Origin: Halichondria panicea
Taxonomy: Eukaryota; Porifera; Demospongiae; Suberitida; Halichondriidae
Length of the DNA stretch: 64,000 nucleotides
Direction of reading: 5' to 3'
NCBI RefSeq assembly: GCF_963675165.1
Contig: NC_087387.1
Span: 3,213,501-3,277,500, forward strand
The notes under the pieces were generated by a model, which worked only from the letters and a program-made list of their open reading frames with translations, was not told where the DNA came from and searched no databases. A program made the translations under genes and the position numbers. Position 1 is the stretch's first letter; every line of letters starts with the position of its first letter. Shown here piece after piece: positions 10,901 through 20,573 of this stretch.

Positions 10901-13616
10901 CAGTGCAATATAATTATGAGACGTAATGCGCTTTAGTGTTACCTTTGATCTGCCTATATGTGCATGTATGCCACATAACAATTATATATACATGTACGTA
11001 ACATATTGTATAATAAGAAACTGACTTGGAGTATTGAAAGATTCTAAACATCAATGTCTGCCTCCGTAGTAGCTCTGACCCAGACAGATTAGAAAATTGG
11101 AACATTTGCTGATAAGCAGGGTTGGAATTTTCGTGCACAACCTGAGACTCGAATACTTCTAGTTTGTTGGGAAGTAGGTAGAGTACCACACATGTGCTGC
11201 TAGATTTGACTGGTAGATTGTATGCTTGCAGAAGGTGGACAGTGAGTGTGTTTTTCTGAATATCATAGTAGAGAGAGAACTCAAGTGTCGCTAGAGTACC
11301 AGAGATGATAGGCATTGGTCGAGTTCCTAAGAATGCTTTCAATATACACGTGCAAGAAATTACTTAAGCAAAAAATACCTGGTTCTTTGGTTGTGAGTGT
11401 TGCTTTCGGTTGATCTGAGATCACCGATAACTGATCTTCAGTATCACTTGCATGAGGGTGAACACTATACTCTGCTTTTGGTTGATGAAACACAAACGAT
11501 TTCCCAAATTGGACAGGCTCAAACTGCTGTGATTCTGTAAATTCCATAATAGTTAAACTAAGGCCCGTGTGGTACGTATATTAGATTTACACACGAGAAT
11601 AATCTGATAAGCCACACGGCGAAGCGGAGTTAATTTTTTGGCAGAGTTTTTCAGGTTGCTTAATTGCAGTGGCCAATTTAGCTCAAGTGGTGTTTTAGTT
11701 ATGTGTCTTACTTGGAATCCAAAGCTCACGTGATATGGACTCTCCGAGGCAAGAAGAAGATGACTATACCAGTAACTATAATTATACACAGTTAAGTATC
11801 TCAGGGATACGATCAAACTACGCCACCGTCGGCGCGACAAGGGCATTGACATACCAAAACAAGATGGCGTATTTATGAGGGAATGATGGTGAATATGCAG
11901 TTATTATATTCGCTTGATGTTTCGTTATACCGTATAGCGTGTAATTTTCGTGGGGCAAAATATTCGTGGTTTTCGTGGTAGGAGGTCTGACCACGAATAT
12001 TTCACCCACGAATGAAGCGACCTTGCCTACCTTTACCTGCAGTCCAACCACGAAAATATTACCCACGAAGTGTCTCAATATTGCTGAACCACAAATATTT
12101 TGTCCCCGAAAATTACCCGCTATACGGTATGTAGCTACATGTATAACTTCAAACATCGATCAGTTCAATGTAGCAACTTTTTTTATTCAAATTTGGTGGT
12201 AAAACGAATCTATCCTCTTTGGTTTTCACACTGTAAATGTCGAGCTTTAAATGGAAAGAGTAGCGTACATGTAACGTGCATGTTACACGCGTTGTGTAAT
12301 GTAACATGCATACATTTGCATGCATGGTATTTATTATGCCAGGAACTGGTAAGAGCTTACTCATGGTACATGCACACTACATGCACCCTACAGTTATTGT
12401 ATATGCATAAACATGCAAGACCCATGCATTCTACATTAGGATTGACACGTCCACAACATAAAGTTCGTTATGAGACATAGAAAAGCACTTACTCGATCAT
12501 AAATAACCTGATTAATGCAGTATACGTGCTTTTCCAAGAAAACTCAGCATTTAAAAAAACTATTATAGGAAATAAAAACAACAGGCAGCAATTGCAAGGT
12601 CACTTTCTAGGTAGATACAGTGGATTGCAGTGCACTTGCAACAGAAAATTGCCAAACAGCAAAACCACAATCAGATAAATTATTATGAATATCATCATCA
12701 GTTTTCTGGAGCTACATTGAATTTTTCCAAGAGTACTTTAACTTGGCACTTTAATACAGGTAGAAACCATAGAGCCAACTGAAATGAAAACCAATTTTTC
12801 AGCAGACACTCATTGAACCTCTCTATAGGCATGCCCCCCCCCCCCCCCCCCCCCCCAAAGAACGTATTTACATGCATGACATTTGTACACTGTACATGCA
12901 GTCAGTTAAGAAATGTATTTCATGCATTTCTATATACATTGACTACTAGGCTTTTCAAGAATGCTATCATAAAGTATCCATTCTGTAGGTATCTATGAGT
13001 GAGACTAATAGGAGTACCCTGAGAATATCTTTATAATCGCATGGAGATATATGACTGAGCACCTTTTTGGGCTTTAATCCCCCGGGCCCAGCTTGTAGAT
13101 TGGTCATACCTGTATACCTTCAGATGTTCAATGAGATTCTGCTAAAAAAATCGTTGTAATAAAAGTGCAAGCTGAGCTTAGAATTATTATTGGTAATGAA
13201 ATTCTATCTGGTGGTTTTGCTGTTGGCAATTTTCTGTTGCAAGTGCACTGCAATCCACTGTATATAGTCTGTTGTCAGGCCATGTCATAGACATATTTGC
13301 TGACTCGACAATAAAAAACACCACGTGAATTGTCAATTATACTAATCGAGGTACTCGTGTCGTACCTTCTCTGGTCCATGACAGAAGACACTCATGTACA
13401 AAATTGCAACGTTGAGCACTACATGTAGGTAGGGGGACTCGATTCGCTCGCCTCAATTTTGTTTGTACATGAAGAATGACCAAACTCACCGAGCGTGGTG
13501 CTTGCTTTCATAGGAGATTGGTATTTAGCCAGTGGGTAATTATCAGAATGGAGGTGAGGACAACAGCATCGCACACAAGAGTGGCAACATATGGGGCAGG
13601 CACTTTCATGACTCAT
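7952..13616 (-). CDS. Synaptotagmin-17-like protein C (degenerate C2A, Cys-cluster N terminus)
   Basis: Six exons (13616-13490, 11534-11379, 11326-11026, 10822-10714, 8502-8385, 8286-7952) join with matching phases to 381 residues. The N terminus (MSHESACPICCHSCVRCCCP) is a Cys cluster without a membrane span. C2A runs from about residue 105 (LEFSLYYDIQKNTLTVHLLQ) but its loop 1 lacks the DxxGxSDPY motif (NLPVKSSSTCVVLYL) and loop 3 reads FQYSKFSSRD, so the calcium site is lost. C2B starts near 230 (GDILCSLTY) and keeps DPYIKV and MDYDRFGRD; its first loop-1 ligand is Glu-like (GGSELTG). The C terminus (THWEELVSTPSHAVSRWHS) closely resembles the end of Syt17 C2B. The gap between the C2A and C2B exons (8503-10713) is filled by repeats. 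Only 76 bp separate its ATG from the stop of the next gene upstream, so a coding exon further upstream is unlikely but not excluded. Confidence 0.78.
8725..9372 (+). repeat. Dispersed repeat family G, near-complete copy
   Basis: Starts near GCACTGCGGGTGCTGATGCC and ends near ACCTCGCTTGCGCATGTGCA then CCGAGGCAT, so the ends carry short inverted CCTCGGTG/ACCGAGGC motifs. Internal landmarks (GAGCCTTGCAGCTCTCTTCT, TTGCACTTCATTAATACTTG) recur at about 990-1530, 38988-39738 (inverted), 49098-49335 and 49471-49925 (inverted), and partly at 61565-61725. No coding capacity; likely a non-autonomous DNA transposon. It lies in the fourth intron-sized gap of Syt-like gene C. Confidence 0.6.
9787..9854. 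repeat. Perfect hairpin (23-bp arms, 5-bp loop)
   Basis: Arms 9798-9820 and 9826-9848 are exact inverted copies (core GAGGGCAGTTCTATGTATT), flanked by GTACTAC/GTAGTAC. A decayed relative lies at about 16558-16632. The flanking sequence also matches between the two sites in inverted orientation, so the hairpin is part of a larger dispersed repeat. Confidence 0.8.
9880..10680 (+). repeat. Dispersed repeat family F
   Basis: Landmarks in order: ACCCTCGGCTGGTGACATGA, CAGCAACTCAGGAGCA, ACATTTGAGAACAG, GAAGCTTTAACA, GCTATCCATGCTGTAAACGC and a terminal CGCCTCGGGTAA. Related copies lie at about 17940-18520, 29030-29290, 39900-40490, 27700-28075 (inverted) and 53640-53745. A short internal tandem duplication occurs near 10169-10255. 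No open frame; class unknown. The last part abuts exon 4 of Syt-like gene C (10822-10714). Confidence 0.55.
11927..12130. mobile_element. MITE family B, full copy
   Basis: Terminal inverted repeats begin TACCGTATAGCG(G)GTAATTTTCG and continue as TTTCGTGGGG. The interior is GC-poor with repeated ACGAATATTT and CACGAA motifs. About 200 bp, no coding capacity. Other copies: 30229-30440, 51357-51556 and a partial one from 48128. Confidence 0.75.
12834..12856 (+). repeat. Poly-C run (23 bases)
   Basis: Uninterrupted C homopolymer; its length may be inexact because homopolymers are error-prone in sequencing. Confidence 0.9.
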
Positions 13617-13692
13617 TGCTACACCTGTACAAAATCATGTGTACGACATGTAGATTAGAAGTAATTTTTACGTACCCATCAACTGACAATAG

Positions 13693-15903
13693 CTAGTTAT
13701 CGTCTGAGGTATTGGTTTGTTCTAGCCAGTGATTCTCTGGAACACCCTGAGGCACCGTCTTTATCATGTGTTGCTCTCTCACCTAGAGCAAAAACTTATA
13801 TAATTATGGGCAAAATAGAGGTTCGGCATAACTATAATTATGGTTCATATAAATTTATGTATATCGGATTTTGAAAATGGCGAGTTTTAGCATGCATGTG
13901 CATGTACATAGATTGCAAGCAAGAAACTCACGAATGAGAAAGCAGATCACGCATTTTGAGCAGAGCTTATGCTCGGGGCGTGGATTGAAGCAAGCAACCG
14001 TTGCACCGTTGTGAGTGGCAAAAGCATGCTGCTCATACAGAAATGATATTATATAACATGCACAATTCACGATGCGTTGATGCAAAATAAAGAGTTGCTA
14101 CTATAGCGCTAGACATTAGAACAAGGCAGGCTACAGACTACCATATACAGTGCCTGCACCTTACACGTAGAGAGTAAAAAGGTTATGTTCAACTTACTAT
14201 GCATGCATAAGTCGAGCCAGTATAGTGTGCAATGAGGCTGTGGAAGGCTAAGCATTACTTTCCTATCTACTGTGCATGGAGGGACGTTTCACTGACGTCC
14301 GAGAACTAGCTTTATCGTTGTGGTACGTATTGGTCACATTGGTCACATGCGATCACCGCCAACTTGATTCTTGTCAGGAAATTCATATAGATTACAAGCT
14401 AGGCTAAGCGTGTAAAACGTCGATCGTTACCGTCGCGGTTTGTCTTTGACATCAGCACTTTTTAATAGATCATTCTTTTATGAATGATCTAACAAAACAC
14501 AATTATACAGTCCCAAAACAAATTTGCGTTTTTTACTTAGCTCTAGACTAAAGGCATTGTAGCGAATAAGAAGTATTTTTCAAATTGCGAGTTTGAAGTT
14601 CAAATGGCTACACCCCTACAGTAGAGAGGTTTAAAATTAAACAATGATTCCAAATTTTCGAAGTTTGATGTGAACCTGCGAATTTTTGCTCCTTGAAAAT
14701 AAAGCGCTACCGTATTACTAGAATATTTTGCGAGTGAAAAACTTTTGCGAATGAGCCAAATCAGCAGAAAATATGACAGTTTGCGATCTAACTGATTGAT
14801 TGACCATCGCAAAGTTAGCAAATGTTTGATGCTCGCAAAACATTCTAGTAATACGGTATACGGTAGACACGTACAGTTTGAGAAAAACAGAGTAGACTCA
14901 GCACTAGAACATAGGAATAAATAATTATGGAGACCACATGCAGTACTCTTGGATCTGTACTGTACGTAGTAATCACTTTGTTGGAGAGCATTATTATTAT
15001 AGTAAATGATTGTAGAACATCTTATGAATCCAACAAGGTGATTACTAGAGAACAGAGATACTGCAGGTTGCCAAGTTCTTCTGTTTACTGCTGTAGCACT
15101 ACTCTCTTCTTCTCACAGGATTTTTAATTTAGCACGCATGTTGAAAGCTAGTGTACGTGATACACCTTGTAATTGCAACTCACTGTTGAACCGGTGATAA
15201 CAGAAAGTGTTATTTACGTATGTATCGGTACATGCATCAACTCTAAGAGGAGCACAAAGCTTTGCTTGCGTACACGGATTCCAAAGTAGAAAGTGAACTG
15301 TACCAATGATGTAGCCTAAATATATTGCATGCACTACAGCACAGCAACTCGATATTCAATTTGCATCAACGCGTACATAATTATATTATATATTGTGCAT
15401 GTTTTACTACCATTTCTGAGTATAATATGCAACGTGCTTTTGCCACTAAAGGGGGCTAGCTGATACACAGTGATCCACATAGGTGTTGGCTACACCCCGT
15501 GCACATGCCCTATGGTTAGAAATGCAATCAGGCTTGTACATGCATGCAGTGTCATTTATTTGCAATTGTTCGAAACACAACGGTAGTATATACTACATGA
15601 TCATGCTTAAGCAACATACAACAATAAATTAAAATCTTGTGCTAGCATTTTCAATAGATATACGTAAAACACATCTATATACGTAGTTATGGGCTGAGTC
15701 AGCTAGGCTGTGGGAAAAAACAATACCTTATTGAAGCAGACCCAAAAGCCCTCCTGCTCCTCTCTACACCAGCCAAACCAGCTTGTTCTGAAGCAGTCTG
15801 TCAACTTTTTTCGCTCTGTATCACAAGCGATTAGGGCGTTTGCTGTTGCTTTTTCTCTTAGTTTTTGCTTCTCTTCAGTATTGGCATATAGTCGACTGTC
15901 CAT
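13693..15903 (-). CDS. Twin-CX9C mitochondrial protein, CMC1-like
   Basis: Exon 15903-15727 encodes a basic helix-forming start (EEKQKLREKATANAL) and two CX9C motifs: C27-x9-C37 (CDTERKKLTDC) and C46-x9-C56 (CREEQEGFWVC). It ends at a GTATTG donor in phase 0. A phase-0 exon at 13782-13693 (acceptor CTCTAG) supplies VREQHMIKT...TSDDN and a stop, giving 88 residues. Twin-CX9C proteins are imported into the mitochondrial intermembrane space by the Mia40 pathway; CMC1 helps cytochrome c oxidase assembly. The spacing and the WCREEQ stretch fit the CMC1 family, but other twin-CX9C members are possible. The 1.9-kb intron holds a MITE; the second exon is less certain than the first. The ATG is 4 bases after an acceptor-like CAG, so a 5' UTR exon is likely. 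Confidence 0.6.
14708..14858. mobile_element. MITE family A, full copy
   Basis: Ends TACCGTATTACTAGAAT followed by (A/T)TTTTGCG, and its complement at the other end. Internal motif GCAAATGTTTGATGCTCGCA. About 150 bp; inserted in the intron of the CMC1-like gene. Other copies: 57201-57419 (full, longer interior), 40638-40698 (right end), 51234-51290 and 57700-57815 (left ends). Confidence 0.75.
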
Positions 15904-15991
15904 ACAACTGTACGTCTAAATGAATACCACTATAATTATGAAGCAACCCATTTCAATAGATTATGTCATAGATTTTAGATAAGACAGGGGG

Positions 15992-16331
15992 AATGGGCAT
16001 TAATGATGGGCGTTTCGGTAAACTTTTTTTATAATTCCTTCAGCCCCAGTGTCCAGCAGATAACTAATTGCATTGAGCAATTAATGTTGCCATTAACTTT
16101 GTTATACATGTACATGTAATGTACCTCAATTTCAAAATGTTAAAAGCGCTTCAGTAAATCTAATGGGCATTAATGATGGGCGTTTCGGTAAACTTTTTTA
16201 TAATTCCTTCAGCCCCAGTGTCCAGCAGATAACTAATTGCATTGAGCAATTAATGTTGCCATTAACTTTGTTATACATGTACATGTAATGTACCTCAATT
16301 TCAAAATGTTAAAAGCGCTTCAGTAAATCTA
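15992..16331 (+). repeat. Tandem direct duplication, 170-bp unit
   Basis: The unit starting AATGGGCATTAATGATGGGC occurs at 15992-16161 and again at 16162-16331, almost identical apart from a T-run length change. Recent duplication or an assembly artefact. Confidence 0.85.
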
Positions 16332-16710
16332 TATATCTATCTATATAATTATGCTTAAGCCAAGATAGCAGCAATAGTTAGAGCGAGCCCACTTATCTAG
16401 TAAGCAGCTTGCATGGACGGCAACTTCTTGTGAGGAGTTCTGTTTACAGTTTGAGTATTCAAGTCAGTCGTGATGGAGAGTTGTGGAGATATGTAGCGAG
16501 GAACCAATTAAGTACACGTAATAGTTGTACCATGGATATCAAGGGTGTATTGGATTTGTACTACCGAGGGCAGTTCTATGTATTCCCAGAGGGCGCAACC
16601 CGAGGGAATACATACAACTGCATGAGGTAGTACAATAACAATACACACTGCATATATCCATGGTACAGGTAGCTTGTACTATGAACACGTATTGCAATTA
16701 GAAGCTGTTA

Positions 16711-17239
16711 GCCAACACAGACCCTGATGCCAGAGCAGACATCAGAGCGAGAGGCTTTTGGACCCAAGGCAGAAACGCATTTTTTGACACAAGGGTATTC
16801 TACCCCCACGCGAGAAGTTCTGTCCAAACCCCTCAAGTCGCTTTTTCAGAAGATGGAGAGAGAGAATACGGAGAAAGGATAAATGAAATTGAGCATGGCT
16901 CGTTCAGACCTCTAGTTTTCTCGGCATGTGGAGGCATGGGCAAGGAGGCTTCAGTTGTAGTGAAGAGATTGGCTAGAGACCTAGCCATGAAAAGAAACGA
17001 AAGCTACAGTCAGGTGGTAGGCTGGATGTGAGATGCAGTCTGGCCTTTTCATTGGCAAGATCAGCCATACGTTGTGTTCGTCGTTCTCGTTCCACCAGCA
17101 GAAGAGACATTCGCCAGTCTCCAATGGACCTGATCCAAGCGGAGACACGGTTCGAGTGCGAATAGACTGTACATGTATACCCAAACTCTCATCAACCTTT
17201 AGAACTCTACATACATACATGTAACTGTCCAAAAAAAAA
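16711..17239 (+). mobile_element. 5'-truncated LINE insertion with poly-A tail and target-site duplication
   Basis: The insert encodes ARGFWTQGRNAFFDTRVFY, then YGERINEIEHGSF, LVFSACGGMGKEASVVVKRL and, after a 2-base frameshift near 17030, LAFSLARSAIRCVRRSRS. This is a domain often found next to reverse transcriptases in invertebrate genomes (recognised from memory; function unknown to me). It ends in an A-run. The 15-base AATTAGAAGCTGTTA stands both before (ends 16710) and after (from about 17239) the insert. The uninterrupted host repeat is present inverted near 9695-9725, showing the empty site. The copy is dead. Confidence 0.8.
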
Positions 17240-17380
17240 ATTAGAAGCTGTTATCTAACCCATTTACAACTGAGTAGTAGTAAACACTCTTTGATCCCTG
17301 CCATGCATGCATGCACTGTGCACATTTTGTGTGCGTGTGCTTGCACTTGACAAACCACATTTACAACTTCACACCCAGTT

Positions 17381-17848
17381 CCAATCAGAGGAGGAACACC
17401 AGGGTCAATAGGGTAACGTTTAATGAAGAATTAAACATTCTTGTTCTGGGTTCTTGACCTTTGCTGCATATAGCAGCTTAGCGCTTCTGTTCTTTATTTG
17501 CCTGCTTGGAAAGCTTACTATACCTATAGATCTATCCAGTGCAGCAAGCCAATACATCAACATTTATTCCCTAGCCACGGCAGGCTATTTCCATATCTTG
17601 TGGTTTCGAAGAATGCAATAAAAGGTCAAAGGTTGCAATGAAATCCTGGATCTCCTCTCTCAAACTGATTCCTCTGGGGCGCGATAGCTCAACCGATTTC
17701 TGTTGTGATTATAAAGAGGATCAAGCTATTGGTGGTGTATAAACTCAGGGGCGCGAGGGTAAACTCAGTTTTGCATGTAAAACATAGGGCCACTGGTGTT
17801 TTAATTAGTGACCTTTTGACCCTGGCATTCCTCCTCTGAGTTCCAACA
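17381..17848. mobile_element. Terminal-inverted-repeat element, about 470 bp
   Basis: Left arm GTTCCAATCAGAGGAGGAAC...CCAGGGTCAA is matched by the complement at 17811-17848 (TTGACCCTGG...CCTCCTCTGAG...). No open frame of note. Seen once in the window. Confidence 0.6.
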
Positions 17849-17939
17849 TGGTCCGGTAGTTTTAGCGAATCTGATTGGATACTGAAGAATTGATCTTCAC
17901 AATGTGATCCTAGTGTGTCACAGTAGTGATCTATAAAAG

Positions 17940-18520
17940 AGTGGCTAGTAATGCAGTGCATGTAGTGATGAATATCATGTACACATGTATGACTTATTAA
18001 ACTGTCTAGCACAGCAACTCAGGAGCTAAATCAGACTGGAGGCATATTGAAACATTTGAGAACAGGGTTTTAAGTGGTACATAGATAGATATATGCACTG
18101 TGGACTAGGATCACAGCAAAGAAGCCTGGAGTCTCATGCAGAGAAGTATGGCTCCTGGAGTAGGATCCCAGAGTGAGACAAACCAGACACAATTCTAGCT
18201 TTCTATTTCCACAAACACACAAAGCAAAAATTGGCTTGTGTTTCGAATAATAGCCGTATCTAATTATGGCAAATGTTTCAAATAATAGCCGCGTTTAGTA
18301 GTACGCAAAAAGCTTCTTAGGTTTAGCTCGCCTTTCTGCGAAACAAAGACTTCTCTGCAAAATCTGCCAAATTTTAAGCCTTAGTTTTAATGCTACAAGT
18401 TTCCCTACGTACAAATTGTGATGCCTAAATCACCAGGTAAGCCAAACTGAGCAGCGGACACACACACACACAAACAGACTGACAGACTACTGTAACCGAG
18501 GCCGCCTACGCGCCTCGGGT
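17940..18520 (+). repeat. Dispersed repeat family F copy, with a MITE-like tail
   Basis: Shares the family F landmarks (AGCAACTCAGGAGC, ACATTTGAGAACAG, GCCTGGAGTCTCA, GCGCCTCGGGTTA). Just after it, 18590-18665 carries a TACCAGGCCGTATTTTAATC...GGCCTGG end related to the element at 29437-30051. Confidence 0.5.
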
Positions 18521-19685
18521 TAATTATTTTTAGTAAATGGACTATACTTTACTAAGGTTTTACGTTTGTAGTACGATTACCCATAATTATTTTGAAGCGC
18601 ATGCGCACTATCACCCATGCAAGATAGGTACCAGGCCGTATTTTAATCGGCCTGGAATCAAGGCTAGGAACAGTGGTGCTGTAATTAGGCCACTCTAGGT
18701 GATACTCTGGTTTCTGGTCCCACAGTTTCTCTAATTGCATGCGGACGGTATGTTTTTATCATTATTCATTGGCAAAATGAATATCATTAACATTTATTTT
18801 GTGCCACATGGACTGGCCATGCATTGTGCGCATACGGTATGCGTAGGAGACAGAATAAATCTGATGTAGGTGGTGGAACAGAAACCAGAGTATCACTTGG
18901 AGTGGACTTAGAAGAAATACGGTAACCTTTTTTCGGAAGTGAAACATGGATCAATGAAAATTCAAAGGTGAATGTGTACAGGTACGTACGTACATGACAC
19001 ATGCACTCCGTTTCTAATCCTTTTTTTCCTCTTACATGTACATGTACATCTATGCCATAATAATGCCATAATAATGGCTAGATCTATCCTAGTGTATGTG
19101 TATACGAATATTAAAAGGCCCTCACTTCAACTTATATCTATCTATATAGCAGGCACATTATTCAGATCATTCACAATGACTTAATAATAACACTCAACTT
19201 GATCAGTGACGTGTACGTGTTAGGAGCAGCTCTTTGAAGATTAATGATCCTGCTCTGATCTGATCTCGAGCGATGATCCTAGATATTATCCTGTATAGCT
19301 AGCTGAATTCAAGTGATGTCCGACCTAGTGCAGTGTGGGGTGGTTGGACTCCGCCCAACTACGGATGAGACCTACCGGTAATTATAGCCTCGACTCCAGC
19401 CCCTTCGCAGACAGAGTATGATCCGGGATCCGGGAGTGGGTTTTTCATCTAGACCCCGGTTGTCTTGGAAGACCAAATAAATCTCCCCGGACAAAATCTG
19501 TCAAGAGGCTGAGCCGGCCACAGGTGTTTCTTGCTCGGTCTTCATGATATAACCACCCACCAGCTGCACAAATCATCCAAGCATTGACTACCAGTAAGTT
19601 GTGGAATGTAGCAGCTAAAGTGGCAGTTTTGTAGGTTTCTTATTAATAGTGGTAGAGTTATAGTCTCATGAATCATAGATAGATG

Positions 19686-20131
19686 CATGAATCAGCCGCA
19701 CTTGGAATGTCCGTCTGAGCACTTTAGTCATGACTTTTTTGGCCAGGTCGGAATTCCGACCTGACCAATCAGAGCGAAGATTGAAGGAAATAAAGAATGA
19801 TAAGAAGCGTATGCGTTCTATACAGTAGGACACATTTATAGCTAGCCGCTAATCAGCCTAACTGTGGCTACTGTTAGCCAGTCAAAGAGCTATAGTAAGT
19901 TTAGTTGACTGCACAATAGTGCTGTGCAACCTTTTCTTGTTCTTTTAGCAACGTTCTTGGAGCAAGCCAAACAAAAATTCATAGCTGCTAGTCAAGCGTT
20001 CGCGGTTGACCTTTTGCATGTGTTAAATTCTTTTGGTTTTGACACTGACGTAATAATAATTAACATTCCATTGTGGAATGACCTCTACACTAAAGTGCTC
20101 GGACGGACTTTCCAAGTGCGGCTGATTCATG
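19686..20131. mobile_element. Terminal-inverted-repeat element, about 450 bp
   Basis: Arms of roughly 45 bp: CATGAATCAGCCGCACTTGG...GTCCG at the left and the complement at 20086-20131 (CGGAC...CCAAGTGCGGCTGATTCATG). The short plus-strand open frame inside (from 19924) has no recognisable content. Confidence 0.65.
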
Positions 20132-20573
20132 AGACTAATCGAGTTATAGCTAAAATTAATTAATTGCTTGCCAATTAACACACATTGGATGTTGTGTACG
20201 TGTAGAAATAAATATCTACCGTAAAACCTCGAACACTTTAATAATTACGAAGCCAGAGGTCACTTATTTTATGAACAATTTGTGTTGAAGACCTGATGAT
20301 GATGATGATGATGGAGGTAGCTCTACTAGTCTACTTGCCTCAATTTCTAAAACCATGTATTTTCCAGTAGGTTAGAATCGAGGCTAGGGTGTGGCTACAT
20401 TTAGGACGCGCCAAATTGTCAATGCAGCTGTCGCCACTTTTATAGGTAAGAAAATTATCTAAGCTTGAGGGTGTCACATAGAGGGTCGCCTTAATTAGAG
20501 GTTTTACGTACGGTACTGATCCTGACAATGTTTACACTAAAGACTTAAAGTCCTAGATAAACATGGTAACAAT
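20132..20573. other. Intergenic DNA upstream of the membrane protein gene
   Basis: Holds a short GAT microsatellite (about 20292-20312) and sequence of dispersed family K (GGTTAGAATCGAGGCTAGGG, about 20340-20520, related to 28078-28400 and 50340-51020). Upstream of the next gene there is a 4-codon upstream ORF from 20562 whose stop overlaps the ATG at 20574. Confidence 0.4.

Noticed and set aside
17640-17720. Possible tRNA-like start (GGGGCGCGATAGCTCAA)
   Set aside because: Has an A/D-arm-like phrase but no anticodon arm or T-arm follows.
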